Assembly (NCBI GenBank): GCA_013306675.1
Contig: JABLUY010000006.1
Coordinates: 248,001-312,000 of the forward strand
Direction: 5' to 3'
Length of the DNA stretch: 64,000 nucleotides
Source: Thraustochytrium sp. TN22
Lineage: Eukaryota; Sar; Bigyra; Thraustochytrida; Thraustochytriidae
Part shown: positions 8,993-18,124 of the stretch, piece by piece
Layout of the letters: every line of letters begins with the position of its first letter
How positions within the stretch are numbered: position 1 is the first letter of the stretch
Position numbers and translations under genes: made by a program
Notes under the pieces: model-generated
Database searches by the model: none
What the model was told of the DNA's origin: nothing
Seen by the model: the letters and a program-made list of their open reading frames with translations, nothing else

Positions 8993-9754
8993 GGGTGTAG
9001 TAAGCAATGAAGATGACCGAGAGCATGAAGTAGGCGTCCTCATGGAGCGGCGCGGCCAGCGTGGGTGGCGCAATTCCGAGCGTCTCGAGCGAGCCGTCCA
9101 GCGGCGGGCTCCAGGTGAGCGGGCTCTCGCCGGTCTTGGTGGCCACAAACTCCATGAGCGCGGCGAGGTCGTCCTGGCGTCCCTGGTATACGTCCCCGTG
9201 GCCCATCTCGTCCATGTGCATGATGACCGGAAACGCCTTGGGCAGTGCGTTGCCAGGCACGATGCCGGACTGACGGCCTTCGATGCCCACGAAGACGACG
9301 TGCGGAAAGGCGCGCGCCATGCCTAGCACGAGCGGCGCGAGCTCGCCCGCGAACTGGCTGTGCGGCGTGTACGCGAAGATGACGCACTCGCCGTACTCTC
9401 TGGCCATGCTGCGGCCCTCCGCGCGCACGATGAGGTCTGCGCAGAATACACGCACGCACGCACGCAGGCAGGTAGGCACGCACGCCGTCCGACCGACCGT
9501 CAGCCTCCGCGCGCCTCTGTCCGCGCGCCTCTATCCGCGCACGTACCGGAGTGATTGGAGACGAAGAAGGCCACCTCCTCCTGGTCGTCCCCCAGGTCGA
9601 CCTCGCGCTGCGCCGTCTCGGTCCACGGGCACTGCTCCTCGTCAACGCCGGCCGCGCACTCGGCGCGCGCGTCCACGAGCCGGGCGGCGCTGGGGAGCGC
9701 GCGCAGCGCCCCGCCCCAGCCCTCCGCGCCCTCTACCACCACGCGCCGCCGCAT
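8952..9754 (-). CDS. TXNDC15: TXNDC15-like membrane thioredoxin-domain protein (2 exons)
   Basis: Two exons read on the minus strand: 9547-9754 and 8952-9436, separated by a 110-bp GT-AG intron (GTACGT donor, GCGCAG acceptor) that joins NHS to DLIVRAEGRS in frame. The predicted 230 residues hold a thioredoxin-like fold (ECVIFAYTPHSQFAG, ARAFPHVVFVGIEG, KAFPVIMHM, GDVYQG) and a C-terminal membrane helix (AYFMLSVIFIAYYTLK, about 204-220). This layout matches TXNDC15, an ER/ciliary-transition-linked membrane protein in animals. The usual CxxC is replaced by TPHS, so redox activity is unlikely. Family members have a signal peptide; none is visible from the ATG at 9754, and the frame continues upstream to a stop near 9848, so a further 5' exon may be missing. 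Start uncertain. Confidence 0.75.
9437..9546 (-). other. Spliceosomal intron, TXNDC15-like gene
   Basis: 110 bp, phase 1, GTACGT at the donor and CTGCGCAG at the acceptor. It contains an ACGC/AGGC-type microsatellite on the + strand near 9450-9483. Confidence 0.8.
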
Positions 9755-10699
9755 CGCGCGGCGCGCTCCGTCGCGGCGCGGCGAGGCGGCGCGAACAGCT
9801 TCTGCAGCCAGGCCAGAGGCCAGCTCGTCCAAGAAGGCCAACCCGAGCCTTCAAGGCTTCCGCGCAGACGGCGAGCGTGGCGGGCGACGCGCGCCGCGGC
9901 GAGCCTGGCGCGCCTCGGCTTGGCGTCGCTCACACGGTCGCCAGCGTCCGCAAGGGCCCGCGAAGTTGGCTGCCTGCCAGTGGGCTTGCTACGACCTGAG
10001 ATGAGATGAGTGATGACTCGAAGGGATGAGAGAGAGAGCATTTTCCTTGTGGCGACCTTGTGCCTCGGAGCTGCACGCGTTGGTGCTCCGCGAGGTAACG
10101 CTAGCTTCGCTTCGCGCGTAGGTTACCTCGTGACTCTGCCGCGTGGCGTGGTGCTTATGCAAGTCATCAGGTTCCCGACCAGGATCGTGCGCCGCCACCC
10201 TTCTGTCAGCCAGGCCTCGGGGTTTGTCTCTCTACTCGTGCCTTCCTTTGTTGCGAAGGTTTGCACGCGTAGAGCTAGCTGCCTGTGGCTCTCGGCGAGG
10301 ACGATGATGATCGCACTCCGCCTGCCGTGACCGCCATGCCACGTCTCTCTTGGCCTGACAGATCGTCGTGAACTTGAATTGATGGCACTGCGACTCGACT
10401 CGGTGGTTAGGCGTGACCCTGCACGTGCACCTCGAAGATTCGGTCAAGTGTGCACACAACGTCCTTGGCGGCTTGGCCGCCGTGCAAGGCCGAGAGCAAA
10501 CCAACATTCATCGCTCGGTCGGAGCTGCGCGGCGCGGTGCTCGACGAGCGAGCGACGAGCGAGCACCGCGCTGTGGCAGCGCGATACGCGCCGGTTGACT
10601 CGCTCGCTCGCTTGTCGCGCTGAAGCCCCCGCCCCCGCGGGCCAAGGTACTCGTGCTCTTGTTGGTTGACGCTCTCGCGCTACCTTCAGCAGAGCGAGC
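9755..10699. other. Divergent intergenic region
   Basis: Lies between the thioredoxin gene and the transporter. It may hold an unrecognised 5' exon of the former on the minus strand. A GAGCTAGCTG motif is at 10272-10281. Around 10535-10570 a CGACGAGCGAGC-type short repeat occurs. No other gene is supported. Confidence 0.5.
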
Positions 10700-12334
10700 A
10701 TGGCGAGCGCGAGAGAGGCCAGCGTTGTCCATGGCGTGCTGCCGCGAAAGTTCGGGTCTGCGTTCGGGAGCTTCTCGAGAGAGCAAAAGAGCTACGTGCA
10801 CCACCACGATGCGCACGTGTCGTGGTACGTGCGTTTCCAGTACGCGCTGCCGTCGCTCGGGCTGGCGGCGGTGCAGGTGATGATGTCCACCTTTGTGCCC
10901 AAATTCTATAGCGACAACCTGGGCCTCTCGCTGACGGTGCTGGGATTCGTGTCGCTGGGTTCGCTCATCTTCGACGCGCTCACCGACCCGCTCATCGGAT
11001 TTCTGAGCGACTACACGCGGTCGCCTTGGGGTCGGCGGCGGCCGTGGATCTTTGTGGGCGGCGTGTACCTTGGTCTTTGCATCTTTGGCATGCTGGCGCC
11101 GCCGCGCGGGCTGGGCGAGGAGCCGACGGTGATTTGGGCGTGTGTCTTCATCATGAATATCATGCTGGCATCGACAATGGCGCGCGTGCCGTGGTACGCG
11201 CTGGGCATGGAGCTGACGCACCTGCACGACGAGAAGACGAGCGTGTTCGCGACGCGCGAGGCCATGTACATTGTGGGCACCATCATGGGCGCCGGCGCGC
11301 CGCTGGTTTTAGAGATGATCATGGGCGACGTGACGTCCACGGATGTGGAGCGGCGGCAGTACGTGGTGCTGGGCGCCATCATGGGCCTGCTCACGATCGG
11401 GTCGAACGTATCGTGCGCCATCGAAGTCAAGGAGCGGCGCTACGGCGACTTGCCCGAGGCGCAGACGGCGCGCCAGCATACCATCACGCATGGGCTGGTG
11501 GCCATCTTCAAGAACTATCACAAGCTGCTCTGGGCCATCTCCAAGTACAGGTCGGCCGGCGCGCTGCTGGTGTCTGCGTCGCTCTATGGCGCGGCCTCGT
11601 ACACTGGCGCCTTCTTCTTCTCGTACTACGTCGACTACGTGGTGGACGGCAAGGACTCCCTGGAGATCATCCTCATCATTTACATTCTCGTTGCCATCAG
11701 CTGTATCCCGCTGTGGGTATGGCTTGCCAAGCGCTTCGAGAAGGTCACCATGGCAAAGGCATCCATGTTCATCCAGAGCGCCGTCTTGACGGCGTGCTTC
11801 TTCGTCATTGGCAAGGGCGACGTGCTGCGCTTCAAGATCGCGGTCGTCTTTGCCGGCATTGGCTTCGGCGGCTATGCGTCGTTGCGAGCCAGTCTTATCA
11901 GCGACGTGGCCGACGTGGACGAGTGGAACCAGGACCCGCGCGACCACATTCGCCGCGAGGGCGGCATCCAGGGCCTCTTCGACCTCAACTCCAAGATCCT
12001 CTCGGCGGTCTTCACCGGACCTGCGCTCTTCGTGCTGGACTGGCTCGGCTACGTGCCGAACGTGGCTCAGAACGACCAGAGCCAGCTCTTCATTCGCTCC
12101 ATGTACACCCTGTTCCCTGGGATTTTCGGTTTTGTCGCCATCATCGCGCTCGGCCCGTACGACCTGTCCCGCGCTGAGCACGGCCGACGAAAGCTTGCGT
12201 GGGGGCGCAAGCTGCAGCAACTCGCGCACGCCCCAGACCATGCCGCCCATCTGCTGGTCGTCGATACGGCAGGAACGGAGAAGGACGGCGCCGTGCAGCC
12301 GTCCGAGTCGGAGAACGCCTCGCCCAGGTTGTGA
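10700..12334 (+). CDS. GPH-type (MFS_2) sugar/cation symporter-like transporter
   Basis: A 544-residue polytopic membrane protein of the glycoside-pentoside-hexuronide:cation symporter branch of the major facilitator superfamily. The family hallmark is exact: DALTDPLIGFLSD at about 92-104 followed by T(R)SPWGRRRPW at about 106-116, the loop 2-3 signature shared with melibiose permease, plant SUC-type and MFSD relatives. About twelve hydrophobic segments can be counted. A long loop (about 255-290) divides the halves, and the last 60 residues form a hydrophilic tail. The ATG at 10700 has A at -3. Substrate cannot be read from sequence; sugars or lysolipids are both known in this clade. It converges on the TTLL gene with only 77 bp between stops. 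Confidence 0.9.
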   Translation: MASAREASVVHGVLPRKFGSAFGSFSREQKSYVHHHDAHVSWYVRFQYALPSLGLAAVQVMMSTFVPKFYSDNLGLSLTVLGFVSLGSLIFDALTDPLIGFLSDYTRSPWGRRRPWIFVGGVYLGLCIFGMLAPPRGLGEEPTVIWACVFIMNIMLASTMARVPWYALGMELTHLHDEKTSVFATREAMYIVGTIMGAGAPLVLEMIMGDVTSTDVERRQYVVLGAIMGLLTIGSNVSCAIEVKERRYGDLPEAQTARQHTITHGLVAIFKNYHKLLWAISKYRSAGALLVSASLYGAASYTGAFFFSYYVDYVVDGKDSLEIILIIYILVAISCIPLWVWLAKRFEKVTMAKASMFIQSAVLTACFFVIGKGDVLRFKIAVVFAGIGFGGYASLRASLISDVADVDEWNQDPRDHIRREGGIQGLFDLNSKILSAVFTGPALFVLDWLGYVPNVAQNDQSQLFIRSMYTLFPGIFGFVAIIALGPYDLSRAEHGRRKLAWGRKLQQLAHAPDHAAHLLVVDTAGTEKDGAVQPSESENASPRL

Positions 12335-12411
12335 TCAAGGAAGGGGTGATTAAAGTACACGTGCACAGAGCTTATCATGGTGATGACAAAAGGGCGATCG
12401 GCGATCGCCGG

Positions 12412-14501
12412 TCAAGTTGGCAGTGCCGTGCGACGGCGCTCATGGCGCGCGAGGCGATAGGCCGGTCCCTGGGGCAGTTTAGCCGTGCGAAGCTTGGTCG
12501 CGAGCGAAAGCTCGCCAAGAGCTGCTCGCTCGAAGCGCTGCACCAAGCGGTTGTTGTAGCGCGCCGCGGTGAAGAGCGCGAGGTACTCGCTGTGCAGCGT
12601 CGGATCGTTGAGAGGCGGGAAGAGACGGTCAAAGTGGCCGCGGCGCATGCGCTCAGCGGCCACGGTCTGCACGAGGCGGCGGTCGTCGGCAGGGAGCGCG
12701 GTCCAAGGCTTTGTAGCGAGCCCACGCAGATTCCGCGAGCCTTTGTTGGGCTTGCGAGCGCTGGCGGGCCTCGCGCCGGGCGCCGGGACGCCGACCAGGT
12801 GCATGGTGTCGCACACGAGCATGGTCTTGATCTTGCGGTCAAGCGGGCTGGCGGTCATGAGCGAGGGCGAGATGTTGACCTCGACGAGCCAGACGCGCAG
12901 GTCGCGATCGAGCATGAGGTCAAAGCCGAAGAGCTCGAAGCAGGCGTCGGAGTCGGCACCGAGCGTAGCCATCTTCTGATTGATGTCGTCGTCCGCGGCG
13001 ATGAGCGTCTTGACGATGACGCTGTCCATGTTTTGGCGCACCTTGGCGGTGGCCTCGGCGCCGTGCGTGGCGTCCATGTAGCGCAACCAGGCGGAGAAGG
13101 ACCACTTGGAGCCGACAGCGTCGTCCTCGGCGTCTTGGTTGTGCTCGAAGCGGTCGCTCTTCTTGTTGATGCTGTAGTTGGTGAGGTGGCGGAAGAGGTT
13201 CTTCTTGCCGGCGAGCGATGTGGAGTAAGGCCGCGTGCAAAAGCGCACCAGGCCCTCCGGGAAGAGGTAGACGCGCAGCGGGTCATAGCCCGTCACGACG
13301 ACGTAGAGGCGGATATCGAATTTGAAGCGGTTGATGAGCAGCGGCCGGTCCACGTAGCGCTGCACGATGCAGCCGCGGCTCTTGGAGCCCTTGCGGTTCG
13401 CCGCGCCCTTGGTCCGCTTGCAGGCGTCCAGAGCGCCCTGGTGGGCCAGCACGCGAACGCCGCGGCCCTGCGAGGAGGCGAGCGGCTTGCGAATCCACGA
13501 GAGGCGGCGCGCGCCGGGTGCTGCCAGCACCTGGCGAAGGCGCGCGGCATGCAGTGGGAGCACAAAGGTCTCTGGCAAGAAGCCGAAGGCGTCGGAGCCC
13601 ATCTCGCGCTTCTTCTTGTTGATGGAGAACGCGAGGCGGTCCTTGCGGCCGATGGCCCAGGAGCCGGCCAGGTGGTTGTGGCGCTGCGTGCTGCGCAGCG
13701 CGCGCCACTTTTTGGCGTGCTTGGTCCATACAATGCGCGCGCGCCGCCGCTCGCCGCGCCCGCCCTGCAAGCCGGCCGTCGTCATCACCTCCTTGAGACA
13801 GTTGCGCTCCCAGTAGCTGCGCCAGCGAAAGGCCCATGGCTCGCTCTCGGCAAGGCGCGCGTCCACCAGCGCCACCTGTGTGTGCTCGTTGCGCTCGCGC
13901 TGCATGCCTAGCCACGCCGGGTATTCGAACCAGATGGTAGGCTGCAGCCCGAAGGGCGACTGCAGCGCCAGCACCCCTTGCTGCTGTTCTCTTTGCTCAC
14001 TCTGTGGCTGTTGCTTCTTTACGATTGCTGCCAGCGCCGCGTCCTGGGCCTCTTCGGACCGGGAGATCGCGGCGGCGAGCGCCACAGCAGGCCCGTCCTC
14101 GGCTTCTTCTTCCTCATCCTCCTCGCCCAGGTCCTCCTCCTCGTCCTCCTCCTCGTCCTCCTCCTCGTCTTGGCCCTCATCGGACTCCAGTTCGTCCTCC
14201 GCACCTTCCACCTCGTCATCGTTGTCATCATCGTCATCGCTCTCGCCTTCTTCTTCGTCATCTTCGTCCTCACCGCTCTCTTCGTCCTCCTCGGCATTCA
14301 TGCGCATCGTCGGTGGCTGCACCAGGCCGAGGCGCGCCAGCTGCGCCTGCACGCTCGGGTCCAGGCTGGTTGCCTCCAGGCGTCGCGCGAGGAGGAGGTC
14401 AGGGCCCGCCTCCTCGTCCTCTGCAGCCCACGGGTCGAGCGAATCGCGGTCCTCCTCGTCTCTCTCAGCTGCCGCGTGCCCCTGCCCAGAGTCCTGCCGC
14501 G

Positions 14502-14563
<62 letters not shown>

Positions 14564-14709
14564 TGATCATGGCGCAGCTGGTGCTGCAGCTGGTTCTGCG
14601 GCTGCACTTGTTGCAGTAGGCCGTGCTGGCCGTGCCCGGGTACTGCAGCCGCGCCGGCTCCGCTGCGAGCCAGCAGCGCCAGCGCGTCTGGCGCGCCCGG
14701 GCCGCCCAT
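12412..14709 (-). CDS. Tubulin tyrosine ligase-like polyglutamylase (TTLL4/5-type)
   Basis: A 765-residue enzyme of the TTL family, which uses an ATP-grasp fold to ligate amino acids, usually glutamate, onto tubulin tails. Residues about 47-69 are a poly-Gln run and about 145-215 are a highly acidic stretch. The TTL domain spans about 265-690: WIRKPLASSQGRGVRVL (ATP-binding loop), QRYVDRPLLINRFKFDIRLY, FRHLTNYSINKKS, and near the end FELFGFDLMLD with WLVEVNISPSLM, the metal- and ATP-binding core. All core motifs are intact, so it should be active. Glutamylation of ciliary tubulin fits the RSP7 and CEP78 genes in this window. TTLL4/5-like is my best subgroup guess. The ATG at 14709 (GAGCATGG) gives the full N-terminus and diverges from the COMMD gene. 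Confidence 0.92.
14503..14566. repeat. CTG/CAG triplet run (poly-Gln in TTLL)
   Basis: About 20 CTG triplets on the + strand, read as CAG (Gln) in the TTLL gene on the minus strand. One TTG interruption is near the right end. It is likely to vary in length. Confidence 0.95.
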
Positions 14710-15117
14710 GCTCGCGTCGCTCCCGAGCGAGTTTGATCTCCTCGGCCGCGCTCACCCACGCTGCTGGTCATGGTGGCTGTAACCGTCGGGCGTCTCATGC
14801 CGCGCCTCGAGGGGGCCACGCCTACGCCCGCCACGCCGGGGCCACGAGGGTCTTCGCAGGCAGGCACCGCCAGGCAGCCTGGCGAAGCGCGTTCCGCGGC
14901 GAGGCAGGGCGGCGCCGAAGGTGACGGCCAGCCGGCCACAGCAGTTCGTTTGCCGGCCAACTTGATCTGCGCGAGAGAAAATGCTGCGCGCGCGTGAGCC
15001 AAGGCAGTGACCGCCATTCGGGCACCCACCCCAACAGCAGGCAGGCTCTGCAGTGGTGTATCCGCATCCAGAAGAGAATCGAAGCCTGCGAGCAAGGAGG
15101 CGGCGGCAGGCGGCGCG
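14710..15117. other. Divergent promoter region TTLL / COMMD
   Basis: 408 bp between two divergent ATGs. No gene seen. It presumably drives both genes. The COMMD frame is open back to 15007 with an upstream ATG, but that extension looks unstructured. Confidence 0.55.
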
Positions 15118-15753
15118 ATGCGCGTGGGCGCGGGCGTGGCGGCGGGCGTGGCGCTGCTGGCGCCGCCGGAGCGCGAGGCTGGCGTGGAGGACTTCCTGGC
15201 CGTCGTGCTGGACGCCGTGCGCGTCCGCGCGTCGGCGCAGGAGGCCGCGGCACAGGAGGCGCGCGCGCGGCGGCGCCTGGCCAAGGCGGCGCGACTGCTG
15301 GGCGAGCCGGAGGACGCCGTGCAACGCTGCCTGGCTGCCTTCGCGAGCCTGCTGCTCGAATGCGCCAGGGAGCGGCCCTCGCAAGCCCACTTCGCAGCGG
15401 CCGCCGAGACGCTGCCGCTGTCCGAAGCCGGCGTGACCGCCGTCTACGCATTTTACGAGCGCAACCGTGCCGACCTCGAGACCGCTCTCGCCGCGCAGGA
15501 GAACGTTGCGCAAGCGGCCGGAAGTACGCCCTGGCTGCGCGACTTGCGCTGGCGCCTCGACGTCCAGCTCGCCTCTCGTGCTGCTGATCTCGACGTGCAG
15601 CCCCGTTTCCTGCTCCGCTTTGACACCTCTGACGGCCGTGCGCAGCCCATGCAGGCGTCTGCGGCCACGCTCTCGCACCTGCATCATGAGCTCTCCACTG
15701 CCTTGGCGCAGCTCGACCACGTGCACGTGCGCAGGGTTGAGCGGTATCTATGA
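15118..15753 (+). CDS. COMM domain-containing protein
   Basis: A 211-residue protein whose last 65-70 residues form a COMM domain: an aromatic-led start (LRDLRWRLDVQLAS), a beta-strand segment (QPRFLLRFDT) and a terminal helix (LSHLHHELSTALAQLDHV). COMMD proteins assemble as the ten-subunit Commander complex and act with CCDC22/CCDC93 in endosomal recycling and NF-kB control in animals. The N-terminal 130 residues are all-helical and Ala/Glu/Arg-rich, as in other COMMD N-domains. Which of the ten paralogue classes it belongs to cannot be settled by eye. The ATG at 15118 was preferred over an in-frame ATG at 15007, because the extra residues lack family character. Confidence 0.85.
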   Translation: MRVGAGVAAGVALLAPPEREAGVEDFLAVVLDAVRVRASAQEAAAQEARARRRLAKAARLLGEPEDAVQRCLAAFASLLLECARERPSQAHFAAAAETLPLSEAGVTAVYAFYERNRADLETALAAQENVAQAAGSTPWLRDLRWRLDVQLASRAADLDVQPRFLLRFDTSDGRAQPMQASAATLSHLHHELSTALAQLDHVHVRRVERYL

Positions 15754-16227
15754 CGGGTGACGATCCCTAGCTAGAGCCTACGAAGCGCACTTTGTGGTTC
15801 TCCGTCGTGGTCGACAAGAAGTGCAAGGGTACCAGCTTCCTATGTAGCAGTAGTCTCTCCGTTCGTGATCCATTCGTGGGTGCACGCCATGACTCAAATG
15901 TATCATGATGTAATTTGATGAGGAAATCAAGCTTGCTGGCGGCGCTACTGCAGCAAAGGTCAAGTGTGCCCTGGCTGCCTGGCAGATCGTGTGAGTCTCA
16001 GAGCGTCTCGGACATGAGGGATTTCGCTAGCGTTGGACTGACTGAGAGTCCAGGCCTTGCTGCTGTGCCCCGAGGCTCTCGCACGTGCCAGGCTTCGCTC
16101 GCCCTTGGCTCAAGGGCGGAAGGCTCACTGAGGCTCCACTGGCACCGTGCCCGACGTTAGCCCTCAGGCTGGGTTTGCTTGAACTCATCCATTGATCCAA
16201 CGCCGAGCCTCACTCAGCCTGGCAAGC
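15754..16227. other. Intergenic, no gene seen
   Basis: 474 bp between two co-directional genes. CCTAGCTAGAG lies at 15765-15776, just downstream of the COMMD stop. Composition is more A+T-rich than the genes. Only short frames occur. Confidence 0.6.
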
Positions 16228-16965
16228 ATGCCGGTCTACCTGGTGTACGTGGGCGCCGGGGTGGCGGCGGCCGGCGCGGCGGCGCTGGTGACGCCCGCGG
16301 CGACCGAGGCGGGCGCCCCCCCGCCGCCGTGGGCCCGGCGGCTGGCGGCGGGGGCCTTGTGGTACGCGGCGGCGAACCTGAGCTGCATCGCGGCGCTCTT
16401 CTACCTGCGCAAGTTCCACAACCTCATGGGCAAAGACCCACGCACGGGGCAGATCCCGCTGTGGTCGTACGCGCTGTTCTGGCCGTTCCACGTGGTGAAC
16501 CACACGCTGGTGCACTCGAAGCGGCTGTTCTTCCGGCGCCATGTCCCGCTGGCGTCCGAGGTGCTGCCCGGGTTGTGGGTGGGCACGTACTTTAGCGACT
16601 TGGCGCAGGCGGTGGAGTGGCAGGGCATCGTGGACCTGACGACGGAGTTCGCGGAGCGCTCACGTTCGCGCAACTATCTGTGCCTGCCGAGCTGGGACGG
16701 GCTGCCGGCGACCGACGAGGACCTGACGCGTGGCGCAAAATTCATCCTGGAGCACTGGAAGCAGGGCCCGGTGCTGTGCCACTGCGCGGCGGGCATTGGC
16801 CGCTCCGCTACCATGGTATGCGCTGCCTTGCTGCTGGCGGACAAGGCGCAGACGGTTGAGGAGGCGATCACCATTATTCGCGATCGCCGCCCGATCGTGC
16901 GGCTCAACTCGAAGATGCGGCTCGCGCTCGAGGAGTGGCACACGCAGCGTGTCAAGGCGCAGTGA
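16228..16965 (+). CDS. Membrane-anchored dual-specificity phosphatase
   Basis: A 245-residue protein with hydrophobic segments near the N-terminus (about 2-22, 47-66 and 80-97, the last in SYALFWPFHVV), followed by a cysteine-phosphatase domain. The P-loop is HCAAGIGRSATM at about 185-196, matching CX5R with the following Ser/Thr. An upstream loop Asp is a likely general acid (SWDGLPATDEDL). The C-terminal helices (VEEAITIIRDRRPIV) match the DSP fold. Membrane-anchored DSPs of this layout occur in bacteria and protists and in part resemble PTPMT1-type lipid phosphatases. The substrate is not evident. The ATG at 16228 follows AAGC with A at -3; an in-frame ATG at 16192 would add 12 polar residues. 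The catalytic site looks complete. Confidence 0.88.
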   Translation: MPVYLVYVGAGVAAAGAAALVTPAATEAGAPPPPWARRLAAGALWYAAANLSCIAALFYLRKFHNLMGKDPRTGQIPLWSYALFWPFHVVNHTLVHSKRLFFRRHVPLASEVLPGLWVGTYFSDLAQAVEWQGIVDLTTEFAERSRSRNYLCLPSWDGLPATDEDLTRGAKFILEHWKQGPVLCHCAAGIGRSATMVCAALLLADKAQTVEEAITIIRDRRPIVRLNSKMRLALEEWHTQRVKAQ

Positions 16966-16985
16966 AGGCTGAGGCGCGAAGAGCG

Positions 16986-17008
16986 AGCGATATATATAGA
17001 GAGAGACA
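16986..17008. repeat. TA/GA dinucleotide tract between convergent genes
   Basis: A short ATATATATAGAGAGAGA run fills much of the 75 bp between the phosphatase stop and the ESS2 stop. Similar tracts sit between other convergent pairs in the window. Confidence 0.85.
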
Positions 17009-17040
17009 AGCTGGCTTTGTACAAGTTTGTAATGTACTGG

Positions 17041-17916
17041 TCAGCGGCGGCACGCGAAGAGTCGCTGGGCCAGGGCAGCGCCAGCGGACGAGAGGCCGGT
17101 GCTCGACGAGGAGGCTGAGGTCGAGGCTGAGGCGCGCTTGGCGCGCTTGGCACGCGCCTGTGCCTGGTCATCGAGGTTGCGCGCCAGCGCGTCCCGTGCG
17201 GATGGCCTGGGCATCGCAAAGGCGCGTCCCGAGCCGGAGCCATAGGCGCCTCTGTGGTCCGCGGGCTGGTCTTCGAGCAGAGCGTAGCCAAAGTGAACAG
17301 GACCTTCGCGGCCTCCGCCGGCGCGTGCACGGGCGAGCACGGCGGCAGTTTGCTCGGTCCTGCCGGAGACCGTAGTGGCAGCATCGTCAAAGTCCATGTC
17401 CAGCCCCAGGCGTGTGTTGGCGTAGGAGATGCCGCGCGTAGGCCGGCCTCGCTGCGCGCGGCGTTCGGATGCCTCGGCCTCGGCCTGTGAGCAGCGACGG
17501 TCGCCCAGTAGTGGCATGCGCAGCGGCTTGGTGTCCTCGGCGTCCTCGGCGTCCTGCATCTGGTCCCTCGGCGTCGTCTCCTTCTTCTTCTTTTTCTTGG
17601 CGCGGTTCGCGCTGCGCGAGAGCTGCGTGGCGCGCGCGGGCTCGTGCGTGCGCACGAAGTCGTCGAGCCGCGGGCCGCGACGGCCCTCCACCTCCTCTCG
17701 CTCGTCGTCGCTGTCCACGGGCGGCGCTTCGGGAAAGTAGTCCCTGCGGATGATCCTCGTCATGCGCCGCACGAAGTCCTCGTCCTCTAGCACGCGCACG
17801 CCGCGCTTACGCTTCTTCGGCTTGGCCGTCCCTCTTCCTGCGACCGTAGCCGACGCGCGCGCCGTGCCGCCTGCGTCGTCCGCCGCCGCCGCTGTCGCCG
17901 CCGTCGCGTCCGCCAT
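17041..17916 (-). CDS. ESS2: ESS2 (DGCR14/Bis1) splicing-factor homologue
   Basis: A 291-residue nuclear protein. The ESS2 family signature is at about 38-65: RVLEDEDFVRRMTRIIRRDYFPEAP, which matches the conserved VLEE-EFxxxLExIIxRDFFP block. Later elements include LDDFVRTHE, a Lys-rich cluster (about 105-112), GISYANTRL and a C-terminal Ala/Lys/Ser-rich segment. ESS2 associates with late spliceosomes in animals, yeast and plants. Human ESS2 is about 476 residues, so this version is compact. The ATG at 17916 lies in a palindromic CCATGG whose other strand starts a 69-residue frame in the opposite direction. It converges on the phosphatase gene. Confidence 0.85.
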   Translation of the reverse strand: MADATAATAAAADDAGGTARASATVAGRGTAKPKKRKRGVRVLEDEDFVRRMTRIIRRDYFPEAPPVDSDDEREEVEGRRGPRLDDFVRTHEPARATQLSRSANRAKKKKKKETTPRDQMQDAEDAEDTKPLRMPLLGDRRCSQAEAEASERRAQRGRPTRGISYANTRLGLDMDFDDAATTVSGRTEQTAAVLARARAGGGREGPVHFGYALLEDQPADHRGAYGSGSGRAFAMPRPSARDALARNLDDQAQARAKRAKRASASTSASSSSTGLSSAGAALAQRLFACRR

Positions 17917-18124
17917 GGCGGAGGCGGAGCGAGAGTTCTGTCTGTCTGTAGTGGCCAGTGGTGCAGTGCCGCGGTGGAGGCTGGACTCGACGAGCGGCAA
18001 GCTGCGAGTGGCGAGCAAGCACTACTACACGCCTGACGAGGCGAGCTACGAGGGCGAGCTGGTGGCGGTTGCCTGCCCGTGGGCGGAGACGTCTGAGAAG
18101 CCGCCGACCATCAGTCGAACGTAG
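17915..18124 (+). CDS. Possible 69-residue protein, head-to-head with ESS2
   Basis: The + strand ATG of the same CCATGG that starts ESS2 opens a 69-residue frame (MAEAEREFCLSVV, KLRVASKHYYTPDEAS, ELVAVACPWAE). Its mixed amino-acid make-up and G/C-ending codons look more protein-like than the usual chance frames here. It could be a small gene, a first exon (a GTAGAC follows near the end), or chance. No family recognised. Confidence 0.3.
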   Translation: MAEAEREFCLSVVASGAVPRWRLDSTSGKLRVASKHYYTPDEASYEGELVAVACPWAETSEKPPTISRT

